A DNA stretch of 64,000 nucleotides from Streptomyces sp. AJS327. GTDB lineage: Bacteria > Actinomycetota > Actinomycetes > Streptomycetales > Streptomycetaceae. The notes below the pieces were generated by a model, which saw only the letters and a list, made by a program, of their open reading frames with translations, was not told the origin of the DNA and searched no databases. Location of the stretch: assembly GCF_013450295.1 (NCBI RefSeq), contig NZ_SKBR01000002.1, positions 372,001 to 436,000 of the forward strand, in the 5' to 3' direction. Shown here piece after piece: positions 8,583 to 18,434 of this stretch. Position 1 is the first letter of the stretch. Each line of letters begins with the position of its first letter. The position numbers were made by a program, and so were the translations under genes.

Positions 8583-10034
8583 TCAGGCCCTCTCGCCAGC
8601 CGGGGTGCCGAGCATCTCGTGCCACAGCCGGGGGAAGTCGGGCAGGGTCTTGCCGGTCGTGCCGATGTTCTCCACGCGTACCCCGGGCACGGCCAGGCCC
8701 AGCAGCGCGCCCGCCGTCGCCAGCCGGTGGTCGTCGTAGGTGTGGAACACCCCGCCCCGCAGCGGCCGGGGCCGGACGCGGAGTCCGTCCGGGGTCTCGG
8801 TGACGTCCCCGCCGAGGCCGTTGATCTCCTTGGCGAGCGCCGCCAGCCGGTCGGTCTCGTGCAGCCGGAGGTGGCCGATGCCGCGCAGCACCGACTCGCC
8901 GTTCGCCAGCGCGGCCACCGCCGCGATGCCGGGCGTGAGTTCGCCCACGTCCCCGAGATCGAGGTCGACGCCGTGCAGCGAGCCGCCGCCCCGGAAGGTG
9001 AGCCCGTGGTCGTCCCGCTCCCAGGAGCCGCCCATCGCGGTGAGGATCTCCCGGAGCGCGTCCCCGGGCTGGGTGGTGTGCTCGGGCCAGTCGCGGACCC
9101 TGACCCGGCCGCCGGTGATCAGCGCGGCGGCGAGGAAGGGCTGCGCGTTGGAGAGGTCGGGCTCGACCGTGAGGTCCCGGCCGAGCAGCGCGCCGCGGGT
9201 CACCCGCCACACGTTCGGCTCCCCGCCGTCCTCCGGGGCGTCGACCCGCGCGCCCGCCTGGCGCAGCATGTCGACGGTCATCCGGATGTGCGGCGTCGAG
9301 GGCAGGGTGCCGCCGGTGTGCCGCACCTCGACGCCCTGGTCGTAGCAGGGCCCGGACAGCAGCAGGGCGCTGACGAACTGGCTGGAGGAGGAGGCGTCCA
9401 CCTCGACCCGGCCGCCGGGCAGGGCGCCGCCGCCGCGCACCGTCAGCGGCAGCGCTCCGCGCCCCTCGTCGTCGATCCGGGCGCCGAGGGCGCGCAGCCC
9501 GTCGATCACGCCACCCAGCGGACGTTCGTAGGACCGCGGGTCGCCGTCGAACCGCACCGGGCCGTCGGCGAGCGCCGCGACCGGTGGCAGGAAGCGCATC
9601 ACGGTGCCCGCGTTGCCGACGTCGACGGTGGCCGGACCGCGCATGCCGGACGGGATGATCCGCCACACCTCACCGACGTCGTCCGCGCCGGACGGATCGG
9701 CCATCCCCGCGACCGCCGCCGTGCTGGAGGCGGGTGTCTCCTCGATCTGCGCGCCCAGCGCCCGGAGGCCCGCCGCCATCAGCAGGGTGTCCCGGGACCG
9801 CAGCGGGCGGCGCAGCGAGCCGGGCTCGGTGGAGAGGGCGGCCAGCACCAGGCCGCGGTTGGTGACCGACTTCGACCCGGGGACGGTCACCGTGGCGTCG
9901 ACCGGCCCGTGGGCGTGGGGGGCGGGCCACAGGCCCGGGAGACCGGCGTCTCCCTCCGGCTCCCCGGACGGAACCGGCCCGGTGGACCGGGACGCTCGGT
10001 GGGACGGGAGGGAAGGGCCGGTGTACTCGGTCAT
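8583..10034 (-). CDS. aroA: 3-phosphoshikimate 1-carboxyvinyltransferase (EPSP synthase)
   Basis: Sixth step of the shikimate pathway: joins phosphoenolpyruvate to shikimate-3-phosphate in the cytoplasm. About 483 residues with the expected motifs: PGSKSVTNRGLVLAAL near the N-terminus, GNAGTVMRFLPPVAAL, ASSSSQFVSALLLSG and EPDLSNAQPFLAAALI. The frame also has a GTG three codons upstream (10043); the ATG at 10034 is preferred, but neither has a strong Shine-Dalgarno. The N-terminal 45 residues are extra and low in complexity relative to minimal EPSP synthases. It is the first gene of the aroA-rsgA pair. Confidence 0.95.
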   Translation of the reverse strand: MTEYTGPSLPSHRASRSTGPVPSGEPEGDAGLPGLWPAPHAHGPVDATVTVPGSKSVTNRGLVLAALSTEPGSLRRPLRSRDTLLMAAGLRALGAQIEETPASSTAAVAGMADPSGADDVGEVWRIIPSGMRGPATVDVGNAGTVMRFLPPVAALADGPVRFDGDPRSYERPLGGVIDGLRALGARIDDEGRGALPLTVRGGGALPGGRVEVDASSSSQFVSALLLSGPCYDQGVEVRHTGGTLPSTPHIRMTVDMLRQAGARVDAPEDGGEPNVWRVTRGALLGRDLTVEPDLSNAQPFLAAALITGGRVRVRDWPEHTTQPGDALREILTAMGGSWERDDHGLTFRGGGSLHGVDLDLGDVGELTPGIAAVAALANGESVLRGIGHLRLHETDRLAALAKEINGLGGDVTETPDGLRVRPRPLRGGVFHTYDDHRLATAGALLGLAVPGVRVENIGTTGKTLPDFPRLWHEMLGTPAGERA

Positions 10035-10373
10035 GCGACTCACTGTAGTGCGTACGGCAGAGGGCAGATATCGGTCAGGAACGGAGGGACCCGGGCGCTG
10101 TGCGAAGACGGAGGGATGCGGGAACGAAGACGAACGAAGACGAACGAAGACGACACGGCGACGGACGGAGAGGAACGGAGCGGGACGGAGACGAGGGGCG
10201 ACGGCCGCGCGCGGTCCCGGCCGGGTCCGGCTCCCCCGTACCGCGCCCGGGCAGGTCCGGCGCCCGGCCTCCGGCGCTCCTCCCGGCGGGCCCGCCCCCG
10301 TCCCCGGCGGGCCGCCTCGGCGTCCGGGGCCGGGCGTACGGCGTGCGGGTCGTCCGGACGGGGGGACTGACGT
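10035..10373. repeat. Intergenic gap with 10-bp tandem repeat
   Basis: No gene seen. GAACGAAGAC is repeated three times in tandem at 10122-10151, embedded in a purine-rich stretch (about 10080-10200). The function is unknown; it is probably spacer upstream of the leftward aroA gene. Confidence 0.5.
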
Positions 10374-11099
10374 CTACAGGTCCAGCAGCCAGCGTCCGCC
10401 GCCGATCAGCGAGCAGAGCGCGACGGCGTGGAAGAGCAGCAGCCAGAACGCCGCGGGGACGTTGGTCAGCCGGGACAGCTGGTCGGCGTCCGAGTCCGGG
10501 GCGCCGCCGCGCCGCCGCTTGGTCTGGAGCTCGAAGACCGGGCGCACCCCGCCGAGCAGCAGGAACCAGACCACGGCGTACGCGAAACCGGCCTGTACCT
10601 CGGGTTCGGTCAGCCAGGACACCAGCAGGAAGGTGCCGCCCGAGACGAGGACGGTGAGTACCCCGTAGGCGTTCCTGATCATGAACAGCATCAGCAGGAG
10701 CAGCGCCGTCGCACCCCAGAGCAGCAGCGTGATGTGGTGGGCGGCCAGCAGCCAGGCGCCGCCGAGGCCGAGCAGTGAGGGCGCGGTGTAGCCCGCCGCG
10801 GCCGTCAGCACCATGCCGAGGCCGGTGGGCTTGCCCCGGGAGACGGTCAGGCCCGAGGTGTCCGAGTGCAGCCGGATACCGTCCAGGCGGCGCCCCGACA
10901 GCAGGGCCACCAGGCCGTGCCCGCCCTCGTGCGCGATGGTCACGGCGTTGCGGGCGAGCCGCCAGGGGCCGTGTGGCAGCACCACCGCCAGTGCCGCCAC
11001 CCCCATGGCCACCACCAGCCACGGGTCCGGGTCGGGCTGGGTCCCGAAGACCCGGTCCCAGAGGTCGCCCAGGCTCGTCTCTGCCATCTCCGCCGCCAT
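10374..11099 (-). CDS. M50-like (site-2-protease type) membrane metallopeptidase
   Basis: 241 residues, strongly hydrophobic, with about six membrane segments. The zinc motif HExxH is present as AHEGGHG near residue 57, inside or beside a membrane helix, followed by the loop typical of the short M50B-like proteins of actinobacteria. Such proteases cut substrates within the membrane; no substrate can be predicted here. The usual DG motif supplying the third zinc ligand was not confidently located. The start ATG at 11099 has GAAGG upstream; the ATG at 11087 is an alternative. No operon partner is evident. Confidence 0.8.
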   Translation of the reverse strand: MAAEMAETSLGDLWDRVFGTQPDPDPWLVVAMGVAALAVVLPHGPWRLARNAVTIAHEGGHGLVALLSGRRLDGIRLHSDTSGLTVSRGKPTGLGMVLTAAAGYTAPSLLGLGGAWLLAAHHITLLLWGATALLLLMLFMIRNAYGVLTVLVSGGTFLLVSWLTEPEVQAGFAYAVVWFLLLGGVRPVFELQTKRRRGGAPDSDADQLSRLTNVPAAFWLLLFHAVALCSLIGGGRWLLDL

Positions 11100-11460
11100 C
11101 TCCTGCCTTCACCCTCCCCTGGTCACGGCCGTCCGCTTCGCCCGGCCGCGCTCCGCGACGGCCCCCCGGTGGGGCGTCGCGCCGTCCTCGTCCGCGCGGC
11201 CGGGCCGCGCCGCCGCTGTGCGCCGGGCGGGCATCGCCGCGCGCGCCGACACCCTCATCGACGCGGACGCCGCCGCCGCCGTTCCGGATGGCCGGACGTT
11301 CGGATGTCCGGACGTCCGACGCCCGGTGGGCGGGGCCGCTTCGTCCGCGCGGGTGGGCGCGCCACGGCGGTGGCGTGCGGCGCCCACGCGAGGCCGTGGG
11401 ACGGAGGTGTTCCGCGTAACGCGCGGCGCCGACGGGACGTGCCGTGGCAGTGTGGCACTT
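11100..11460. other. Non-coding gap before the SRAP gene
   Basis: No gene seen. There are short reiterated CCGGACG/TCCGGAC elements at about 11283-11320. CAGTGT at 11448-11453 lies 7 nt before the ATG of the next gene and could be a -10 box for a leaderless transcript. Confidence 0.4.
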
Positions 11461-12339
11461 ATGTGCGGGAGGTATGCAGCGAGCCGGTCCCCCGAGGACC
11501 TCGCAGGGCTCTTCGAGGTGGAGAAGTGGGACCCGGCCGAGACCCTGGTCCCCGACTGGAACGTGGCGCCGACCAAGCAGGTGTACGCGGTGCTCGACCG
11601 TCCGGTCAGAGGCTCGGACGATCCGCGGCCGGTGCGGCAGCTGCGGCCCCTTAGGTGGGGTCTGGTGCCGGGCTGGGCCAAGTCGCCCGAGATGGCCGTC
11701 AAGATGATCAACGCCCGCGCGGAGACCGTCCACGAGAAGCCCGCCTACCGCGCTCCGTTCGCGAAACGGCGCTGCCTGCTGCCCGCCGACGGCTACTACG
11801 AGTGGCAGGAGCCGACCGCCTCCACCGTCCCCGGTGAGGACCCGGGGCGCGGCGGCGGAACGGTCCCCACCCCCGGCCAGCGGGGCGGGAAGAAGCGGAC
11901 GCCGAAGCAGCCGTACTTCGTGACCCCGGGGAACGGTTCGGTGCTGGCCATGGCGGGATTGTACGAGTTCTGGCGGGACCGGACCCTGCCGGACGGCCAC
12001 CCCCAGGCGTGGTGGGCGACCTGCACGGTGATCACCACCGAGGCGGAGACCGGCCCCCTCGCGCCCGAACCGGACGGGGACACCGGCGAGGACGGGCCGG
12101 GGACGCTCGCCGAGATCCACCCGCGGATGCCGCTGACGCTCACCCCGGACCGGTGGGGCGCCTGGCTCGACCCCGCCCTGGGGGACGGTCCCGAGCTGCG
12201 GGAACTCCTCGCTCCACCGCCCGGGGGGCTGATGCGGGCCTACCCGGTCGGCAGGGCCGTCAGCAGCGTGCGGAACAACGGGCCGGAGTTGCTGGAGAAG
12301 GAGCACGCCCGCGAGCCGGAGGAGAGCACGCTGTTCTAG
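11461..12339 (+). CDS. SRAP-domain protein (YedK/HMCES type)
   Basis: 292 residues. SRAP proteins shield abasic sites in single-stranded DNA by forming a thiazolidine crosslink through an N-terminal Cys; Met1 is removed so that Cys2 becomes the reactive residue. This protein begins MCGRYA, as required. Further family motifs are WNVAPT (the conserved Asn), RWGLVPGWAK, MINARAET, FAKRRCLLPADGYYEW with the conserved Glu, and HPRMPL with the catalytic His. A Gly/Pro-rich insert of about 35 residues sits around residues 125-150. The chosen ATG is fixed by the invariant MCGR start although it has no Shine-Dalgarno, so a leaderless mRNA is likely. Confidence 0.93.
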   Translation: MCGRYAASRSPEDLAGLFEVEKWDPAETLVPDWNVAPTKQVYAVLDRPVRGSDDPRPVRQLRPLRWGLVPGWAKSPEMAVKMINARAETVHEKPAYRAPFAKRRCLLPADGYYEWQEPTASTVPGEDPGRGGGTVPTPGQRGGKKRTPKQPYFVTPGNGSVLAMAGLYEFWRDRTLPDGHPQAWWATCTVITTEAETGPLAPEPDGDTGEDGPGTLAEIHPRMPLTLTPDRWGAWLDPALGDGPELRELLAPPPGGLMRAYPVGRAVSSVRNNGPELLEKEHAREPEESTLF

Positions 12340-12506
12340 CGCGCCCCACCTCCCCGTCCGGCGATCCCGCCCAGCTGAGCCGCCCGCGGAGACGTGCCAG
12401 CTAAGCCGCCCGGTTCGGCGGGCCCGTCCGTCGTCCCGTCCCTCGTCTCGCTCCCGGGGCGCCGTCGGTGGCGGGGGCGCGCGGGGCCCGGCGGTAGCGT
12501 CACGGC

Positions 12507-13169
12507 ATGAGTCGCGGTACGAGCACGGAGACGGTCAGCACCCCGAGCGGTGACGCACGCCTCACCTGGCACCCCGCCTCCCGGCCCCGGGCGGTGCTGG
12601 CGCTGGGACACGGCGCGGGCGGCGGGATCGAGGCGCGGGACCTGCGGGCGCTCGCCGGGGCACTGCCCGGCCACGGCGTGACCGTCGCCCTGGTGGAACA
12701 GCCCTGGCGGGTGGCCGGTAACAAGGTGGCGCCCGCGCCCGGGACCCTGGACACCGCGTGGACCGCGCTCTGGCCGCGGCTGGCGGCGGCCGGGCCGCCC
12801 GTCGTCGCCGGAGGCCGCAGCGCGGGTGCCCGGGTCGCGTGCCGGACGGCCGCCGGGCTCGGGGCGCTCGCGGTGCTGGCGCTCGCCTTCCCGCTGCACC
12901 CGCCGGGGAAGCCCGGGAAGTCGCGGGCGGAGGAACTGACCGGGGCCGCCGCCGAGCTGCCGGTGCTCGTCCTCCAGGGGGAGCGCGATCCCTTCGGCCG
13001 CCCTGGGGAGTTCCCGCCCGGCGTCCCGCTGACGGCGGTGCCGGGCGGCGACCACGGCTTCGCCGTGCCGAAGCGCCCGAAGGAGGGCGCGCTCTCCGAG
13101 GAGGCGGCGCTGGCGGTGCTGACCGACGCCGCCGCCGACTGGATCACGGGGCTGCCCGGCGCGGGGTGA
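12507..13169 (+). CDS. Small alpha/beta hydrolase (dienelactone-hydrolase-like)
   Basis: 220 residues. The alpha/beta-hydrolase features are an oxyanion-type ALGHGAGGG turn after strand 3, the nucleophile elbow GGRSAGA (Ser near residue 108), an acid region in LQGERDPFG and the His in GGDHGFAVP. This matches the KANL3/Tex30-like hydrolase family of predicted esterases; the substrate is unknown. TAGCGT at 12495-12500 lies 6 nt before the ATG, so the transcript is probably leaderless. It is a single gene facing the same way as the SRAP gene, 167 nt downstream. Confidence 0.82.
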   Translation: MSRGTSTETVSTPSGDARLTWHPASRPRAVLALGHGAGGGIEARDLRALAGALPGHGVTVALVEQPWRVAGNKVAPAPGTLDTAWTALWPRLAAAGPPVVAGGRSAGARVACRTAAGLGALAVLALAFPLHPPGKPGKSRAEELTGAAAELPVLVLQGERDPFGRPGEFPPGVPLTAVPGGDHGFAVPKRPKEGALSEEAALAVLTDAAADWITGLPGAG

Positions 13170-13268
13170 CCGTCGGGCCACGCCCCCCGCCGTCCGGTCC
13201 GGAGCCGCGGCGGACCCGGCGCGGGAGGAGCGGGGGAACCGGTCGGAGAGGGACGTGGCGCGCGGGCC

Positions 13269-13295
13269 GGGAATGACGCGGGGCCCTCCGGTGTT
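13269..13295 (+). promoter_or_regulatory. Sigma-R-type promoter (sigRp2-like)
   Basis: GGGAAT (13269-13274), exactly 18 nt, GTT (13293-13295). This matches the S. coelicolor sigma-R consensus and provides positive autoregulation of sigR under thiol-oxidative stress. The transcript would start near 13301, upstream of the extended start codon at 13400. Confidence 0.85.
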
Positions 13296-13564
13296 CGATG
13301 AGACACAGGTGCCGGCAGAGGTGTCGGCGGCGGAAAGCACCCGCCGCGCACGGAGCAGGTGGGGCACCACGCAGAGCACGAAGAGAGGGAGCCGCCCGTA
13401 TGGGTTCTGTCGCTTGCCCGCAGCGTCCTCGCGCCGCTGACCTGGACTGGGCCACGCTGGCGCTGTCCGGGGGCTCGAAGATTCGAGCGGCGGACGGTGC
13501 GGATCGTCGTCTATTCTCCGATTCGGGTGAGTCCGCGCGGAGGCTCACCGCCGAACCGGAGGAG

Positions 13565-14217
<653 letters not shown>

Positions 14218-14221
<4 letters not shown>

Positions 14222-14637
14222 GTTGCGGAGAGCCGCACGAGACGGACTGCTCGGAGGTACTGAGCCACCTCTACGAGTACCTCGACCGTGAGATGCCGGA
14301 CAGCGACTGCGCGAAGTACGAGGAACACTTCGACGAGTGCTCGCCCTGTCTGGAGAAGTACGGGCTGGAGCAGGAGGTCAAGAAGCTCGTCAAGCGCTGC
14401 TGCGGGCAGGACGACGTCCCCTCCGACCTGCGGTCCAAGGTGATGGGCCGGATCGAGGTGATCCGCGCGGGCCAGGCCGGGGCGGAGGACGATCCCGCCG
14501 GGCCGTCGCCCTCCGCGGAGTCCGGCGCCTCCGAGCGCCCCACCGGGGAGCCGGACGCCCGCGCCGCGTCGGCGCCGCAGCAGTCCACCGGGCCGCAGGA
14601 ACCGCTCCCCTCGGCGGAGCACCCCCGCCCCGCCTGA
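14218..14637 (+). CDS. rsrA: Zinc-binding anti-sigma factor RsrA
   Basis: Holds SigR inactive in reducing conditions and releases it when a disulfide forms. All redox and zinc residues of the S. coelicolor protein are at the same positions: C3, C11, H37, C41 and C44 (the H-x3-C-x2-C signature in HFDECSPC), plus C61 and C62. At 139 residues it is longer than the 105-residue S. coelicolor protein, because of a Pro/Glu/Ser/Ala-rich, probably disordered tail from about residue 88. It is translationally coupled to sigR. A hairpin follows the stop. Confidence 0.95.
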
Positions 14638-14654
14638 CCCTTCCGGTCCCTTCC

Positions 14655-14674
14655 GGCCCCGCTCCGCCGGGGCC
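14655..14674 (+). terminator. Hairpin after rsrA
   Basis: GGCCCCG (14655-14661) pairs with CGGGGCC (14668-14674), 17 nt after the rsrA stop codon. Confidence 0.6.
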
Positions 14675-15725
14675 GTCCCGCGGCGCCGCCGTCTCTCCCG
14701 TGGCCGGGCGGATCGCCCCCGGCCAGCCGTCATCGCGGGTACCCCCGCGCCGCCCGCACCGCGACCCGTGCCGGACGCGCTCATCTCCCCGCCACGCGCC
14801 CACCACCCGTCGCGTCGCTCGCCTCGCCCGTGCCGCGGCAACCGGGCCACCGGTTCCGCCGGGGCCCCAACCGCGGGCGGCGGCACGGTAGTTCGCCGGT
14901 CCGTGGGCGCCTCGACCTTGCCCACCGCACCGTGTGAAGCCGGGCCGCCCCGTGCGGGACGGGCGCTCCCGCCGGTCCGGCCGTCCCGGTCGCCCCGACC
15001 TCCCCTCGCCCGCCAGCCTGTTGAGGGGCGGGCGGAGACGTACCGCGCGTGCGGAGGCCGTGGGAGCCGCCCGGACGGCGTGGCCACCCTCCGTACGGGC
15101 GATGTACCGGTGGACCGTGGGGTCCCTCGCGCGTGCGACGGAGACGCCCGTCCACGCCCCGCCCGGCCGTCCGCCCCGGGGCGCCGCCGGGTGCCGTCCG
15201 GCGGGCGGGAACCGGGGCTGACCGAACCGGAGTTCACCGTGCTGGAGTAGGCCGGGCTGACGCGCGACACCGGGCGGCTGGCGCCGCCGGACACGGTGGC
15301 GGGCGGGCGCCTCCGCCGGACCGCGCGGCCCGGATCGTCGCGGGGGAGCGGTGGGCCGATCCGTACCGTTCAACGTCTGTTGACAGCGCGTGCGGTGCGT
15401 ACGGTCACCGTGTGCGAGGGGCTGATCGCGGTCGAGGGGCCTCCGGGGGCGACACCCACGCGCGGGCCCTGGCGCGGCCGGTCGCGGCCAGCGCCCGGGA
15501 GGACGCGCCCCGGGGCGGTGGAAGCCCTGGCCCGGGTGGTGCTTCGCCGGTGCGGGGCCGGACGCACGGGTAATGAGCGGGCACCGTAGCGGGCATGGTT
15601 GGATGCGAAGAGGGGAACCGCGAGAGGCGCGTACCGCGCGCGAGGCGCGGCGGTGCGGAGCCCTCGGCGCCGGGGCGCCGGGGCCACGCGGCAGACGGGA
15701 ACCGGGCGGAAACGGCGGAATCATT
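14675..15725. other. One-kilobase region without a credible gene; possible gene remnant
   Basis: Open frames exist on both strands, but their translations are Arg/Pro/Gly-rich shadows. The only protein-like patch is at about 15215-15310 on the + strand, reading EPGLTEPEFTVLE, then a TAG at 15248-15250, then AGLTRDTGRLAPPDTVAGG in the same frame. This could be a decayed fragment of a small gene. TTGACA occurs at 15380-15385 without a good -10 at the right distance. Confidence 0.4.
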
Positions 15726-16727
15726 GTGAGGATCTTCGGCAAGGTACGGCACCGGCCTTCCGCCTCCTGGCGGCAGGCGACCGACCGCGCTTTCACGCTC
15801 ATCGGCGATGGGCGGTACGAGGACGCGGGCGCGCTGCTCACGCGCGCCGCCGACCTGGAGCCGTGGCTGTCCGAGTCCTGGTTCAACCTGGCGTTGCTGC
15901 ACAAGTTCCGGCACGACTGGGAGCAGGCGCGGGCCGCGGGGCTGCGGGCCGTCGCGCTGCTGGACCGCGAGGCGGGCGCCCCGGACTGGTGGAACGTGGG
16001 CATCGCGGCGACGGCCCTCCAGGACTGGCCGCTGGCGCGGCGCGCCTGGCAGGCGTACGGACTGCGGGTGCCCGGGCAGGCACAGAGCGCGGCGGCGGTG
16101 GAGGAACCCACCGGCATGCAGCTGGGGAGCGCGGCCGTGCGGCTCTCACCGGAGGGTGAGGCGGAGGTCGTGTGGGGGCGGCGGATCGACCCGGCGCGGC
16201 TGGAGATCCAGAGCATCCCGCTGCCGTCCTCCGGCCGCCGCTGGGGCGAGGTCGTGCTGCACGACGGCGTTCCGCACGGCGAGCGGACGACCGCGGCCGG
16301 CCCCTCCTACCCGGTGTTCGACGAGATCGAGCTGTGGGCGCCCTCGCCGGTGCCGACCTGGGTGGTGCTGCTGGAGGCGGCGACGGAGTCGGACCGGGAC
16401 GCCCTGGAGCGGCTGGCGGCCGAGGCGGGCTTCGCCGCCGAGGACTGGTCCTCCTCGGTGCGTCTGCTGTGCCGTTCCTGCTCGGAGAGCGCGATGCCCG
16501 CCGACGAGGGGGACGGCAGCCAGCGGCTCGATCCGCACGACCACAGCTCGCCCGGACACCCCGGTCCGCTGGGGCACATGACGGCCGGCGGGCCGGGCGC
16601 CCTCTGGGTTCCGGAGCGGGAGTGCGGGCTGGCCGCACCGGCGACGCTGGTGCGCGGACTGCTGGACGGGTGGGTCGCGGACAGTCCGGACACACGTGCG
16701 TGGCGTGACCTTGAGGAAGTCTGCTGA
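15726..16727 (+). CDS. TPR-repeat protein of unknown function
   Basis: 333 residues. The N-terminal third holds about three tetratricopeptide-like helical hairpins (DRAFTLIGDGRYEDAGALL, SWFNLALLHKFRHDWEQA, DWWNVGIAATALQDW). The remainder is a mixed region that includes CRSC and two further Cys (about C250-C296) together with several His, which may bind metal. The start is the GTG at 15726 giving MRIFGKVRHRPSASW; the frame is open 50 codons upstream but those codons look non-coding. No signal peptide. It lies 108 nt before the deformylase gene. I do not recognise a specific function. Confidence 0.75.
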   Translation: MRIFGKVRHRPSASWRQATDRAFTLIGDGRYEDAGALLTRAADLEPWLSESWFNLALLHKFRHDWEQARAAGLRAVALLDREAGAPDWWNVGIAATALQDWPLARRAWQAYGLRVPGQAQSAAAVEEPTGMQLGSAAVRLSPEGEAEVVWGRRIDPARLEIQSIPLPSSGRRWGEVVLHDGVPHGERTTAAGPSYPVFDEIELWAPSPVPTWVVLLEAATESDRDALERLAAEAGFAAEDWSSSVRLLCRSCSESAMPADEGDGSQRLDPHDHSSPGHPGPLGHMTAGGPGALWVPERECGLAAPATLVRGLLDGWVADSPDTRAWRDLEEVC

Positions 16728-16835
16728 GCGGGGCGCCCGGCGGCCGGTGCGGCGTCGCCCGCGCCGTACCGGCGGTGTGCGGGCCCCGTAGTCTGTAGGG
16801 CGACGATTCGTGTTGTGAGGAAGGCGTACGGCGGC

Positions 16836-17468
16836 ATGGCGCAGCGACAGGGCACCCAGACGGAGGACCTCGGCGAGTTCATCGTCGACACGATGGACTG
16901 TGAGGCGCGGGAGACCGCGCACCGCGAGCGGGGCACCGCGCGGCCGATCACCGTTGTCGGTCACCCCGCGCTGCACCGGGAGTGCGCGGACGTCACCGAA
17001 TTCGACGCCGGGCTGGCCCAGTTGATCGACGACATGTTCGCGAGCCAGCGGATGGCCGAGGGTGTGGGGCTGGCGGCCAACCAGATCGGCGTCGACCTGA
17101 AGGTCTTCGTCTACGACTGCATGGACGACGACGGGGTGCGGCACGTGGGCGTGGTCTGCAACCCCGTGCTGGACGAACTGGACGCCGCGCGGCGGGTGCT
17201 GGACGACGGCGGCGAGGGCTGCCTCTCCGTGCCCGGCGCGTACGCCCCCCTCGCGCGCCCCGACTACGCGGTGGTGCGCGGGCAGGACGCCGAGGGCCGG
17301 CCGATCGCCGTGCGGGGCACCGGCTACTTCGCCCGCTGCCTCCAGCACGAGACGGACCACCTGTACGGCTACCTGTACATCGACCGGCTGTCGAAGCGTG
17401 AACGCAAGGGCGTGCTGCGGCAGATGGAGGAGTCGACCCCGCGCTACGAGACCGTGCCCAACGACTGA
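16836..17468 (+). CDS. def: Peptide deformylase
   Basis: Removes the formyl group from nascent N-terminal formyl-Met; cytoplasmic Fe/Zn enzyme. The three signature motifs are intact: [18 protein letters not shown] (metal-ligand Cys) and QHETDHLYG (HExxH with both His ligands). From the ATG at 16836 it has 210 residues, including an N-terminal extension of about 35 residues before the core. A GTG at 16815 is in frame; GAGGAAG lies between them. There may be other deformylase genes elsewhere in the genome. A strong hairpin terminator follows. Confidence 0.95.
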   Translation: MAQRQGTQTEDLGEFIVDTMDCEARETAHRERGTARPITVVGHPALHRECADVTEFDAGLAQLIDDMFASQRMAEGVGLAANQIGVDLKVFVYDCMDDDGVRHVGVVCNPVLDELDAARRVLDDGGEGCLSVPGAYAPLARPDYAVVRGQDAEGRPIAVRGTGYFARCLQHETDHLYGYLYIDRLSKRERKGVLRQMEESTPRYETVPND

Positions 17469-17494
17469 TCCGGGCCGTCCCGCCGAGCGCCGCC

Positions 17495-17531
17495 GGGGAA
17501 CTGCCAGTGGACCGTCCACTGGCAGTTCCCC
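17495..17531 (+). terminator. 16-bp terminator after def
   Basis: GGGGAACTGCCAGTGG (17495-17510) pairs perfectly with CCACTGGCAGTTCCCC (17516-17531) around a 5-nt loop, followed by a short T-rich stretch. Confidence 0.85.
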
Positions 17532-17538
17532 GTCTCTG

Positions 17539-17567
17539 TTGACGCATTGTGTTGGTCACGTCAATGT
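17539..17567 (+). promoter_or_regulatory. Promoter of the M15 peptidase gene
   Basis: TTGACG (17539-17544), 17 nt, CAATGT (17562-17567), about 33 nt upstream of the ATG. It directly follows the def terminator, so the peptidase has its own promoter. Confidence 0.6.
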
Positions 17568-17600
17568 CTGGTGTCGACCCCCACACTTACGGAGGCAGAG

Positions 17601-18404
17601 ATGCTCAGACGAAGAGCTGGATTACTGCTCGGCAGCGCGATGGTCGTCGCGCTTCCCCTGGTGAGCCTGGCCAACCCGGCGTCCGCCGGACCGTCGCAGG
17701 ACGGCAAGGCCGCCGAGGCGACGAAGGCCCAGACCACGAAGGCCAAGGACGCCAAGCCGCTGGACGGCTGCTACACCTGGAACCGCACCCTGAAGGAAGG
17801 CCACTCGGGTTCGGACGTCACCCAGCTCCAGATCCGCGTCGCCGGATACCCGGGCTCCGGGAAGGTGCTGGCGATCGACGGCAAGTTCGGCCCGGCGACG
17901 AAGGCCGCGGTCAGTCGCTTCCAGAAGGCGTACGGCCTGTCCGCCGACGGCGTGGCCGGACCGAACACCTTCAGCAAGATCTACGCCCTCCAGGACTCCG
18001 ACTGCTCGCCGAAGCACTTCGACTTCAGCGAGCTGAACAAGTGCAACTCCACCTGGAGCGGCGGCGCGGTCAGCGCCGCGACGGCCAAGTCCAACGCGCT
18101 GCGCACCATGTGGAAGCTGGAGGCCATGCGGCACGCGATGGGCGACAAGCCGCTCCGGGTCACCAGCGGCTTCCGTTCCAAGTCGTGCAACGACTCGGTC
18201 GGCGGCTCGCCCTCCAGCCGGCACATGTACGGCGACGCGGCCGACCTGGGCGCCGGTTCGCACTCGCTGTGCGCGATGGCCAAGGCGGCCAGGAACCACG
18301 GGTTCAACGGCATCCTGGGCCCGGGCTACCCGGGACACAACGACCACACCCACGTCGACCACCGGTCCAGCAGGCACTGGTCGGCGCCTACCTGCGGCAT
18401 CTGA
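17601..18404 (+). CDS. Secreted zinc D-Ala-D-Ala carboxypeptidase (peptidase M15A)
   Basis: 267 residues, with a signal peptide (about 1-29, ending ANPASA), an N-terminal peptidoglycan-binding repeat domain (about 57-130, LQIRVAGYPG...AIDGKFGPATKAAV) and a C-terminal M15 domain. It closely resembles the Streptomyces albus G DD-peptidase, as I recall that sequence. Zinc and catalytic residues are visible: H208 and D215 in SRHMYGDAADLG, and H249-x-H251 in GHNDHTHVDH. It trims or cuts peptidoglycan stem peptides outside the cell. The start ATG at 17601 has GGAGGCAG 3 nt upstream. Codon 8 is TTA (17622-17624), suggesting bldA-dependent expression. The next secreted peptidase-like gene begins 30 nt after the stop. 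Confidence 0.95.
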   Translation: MLRRRAGLLLGSAMVVALPLVSLANPASAGPSQDGKAAEATKAQTTKAKDAKPLDGCYTWNRTLKEGHSGSDVTQLQIRVAGYPGSGKVLAIDGKFGPATKAAVSRFQKAYGLSADGVAGPNTFSKIYALQDSDCSPKHFDFSELNKCNSTWSGGAVSAATAKSNALRTMWKLEAMRHAMGDKPLRVTSGFRSKSCNDSVGGSPSSRHMYGDAADLGAGSHSLCAMAKAARNHGFNGILGPGYPGHNDHTHVDHRSSRHWSAPTCGI

Positions 18405-18434
18405 CCTCCGCCGCACGAGCGAAGGGAACCCCCC

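Noticed and set aside
14390..16216. 608-codon minus-strand frame covering rsrA, the gap and the TPR gene
   Set aside because: Antisense to rsrA and the TPR protein and without recognisable domains.
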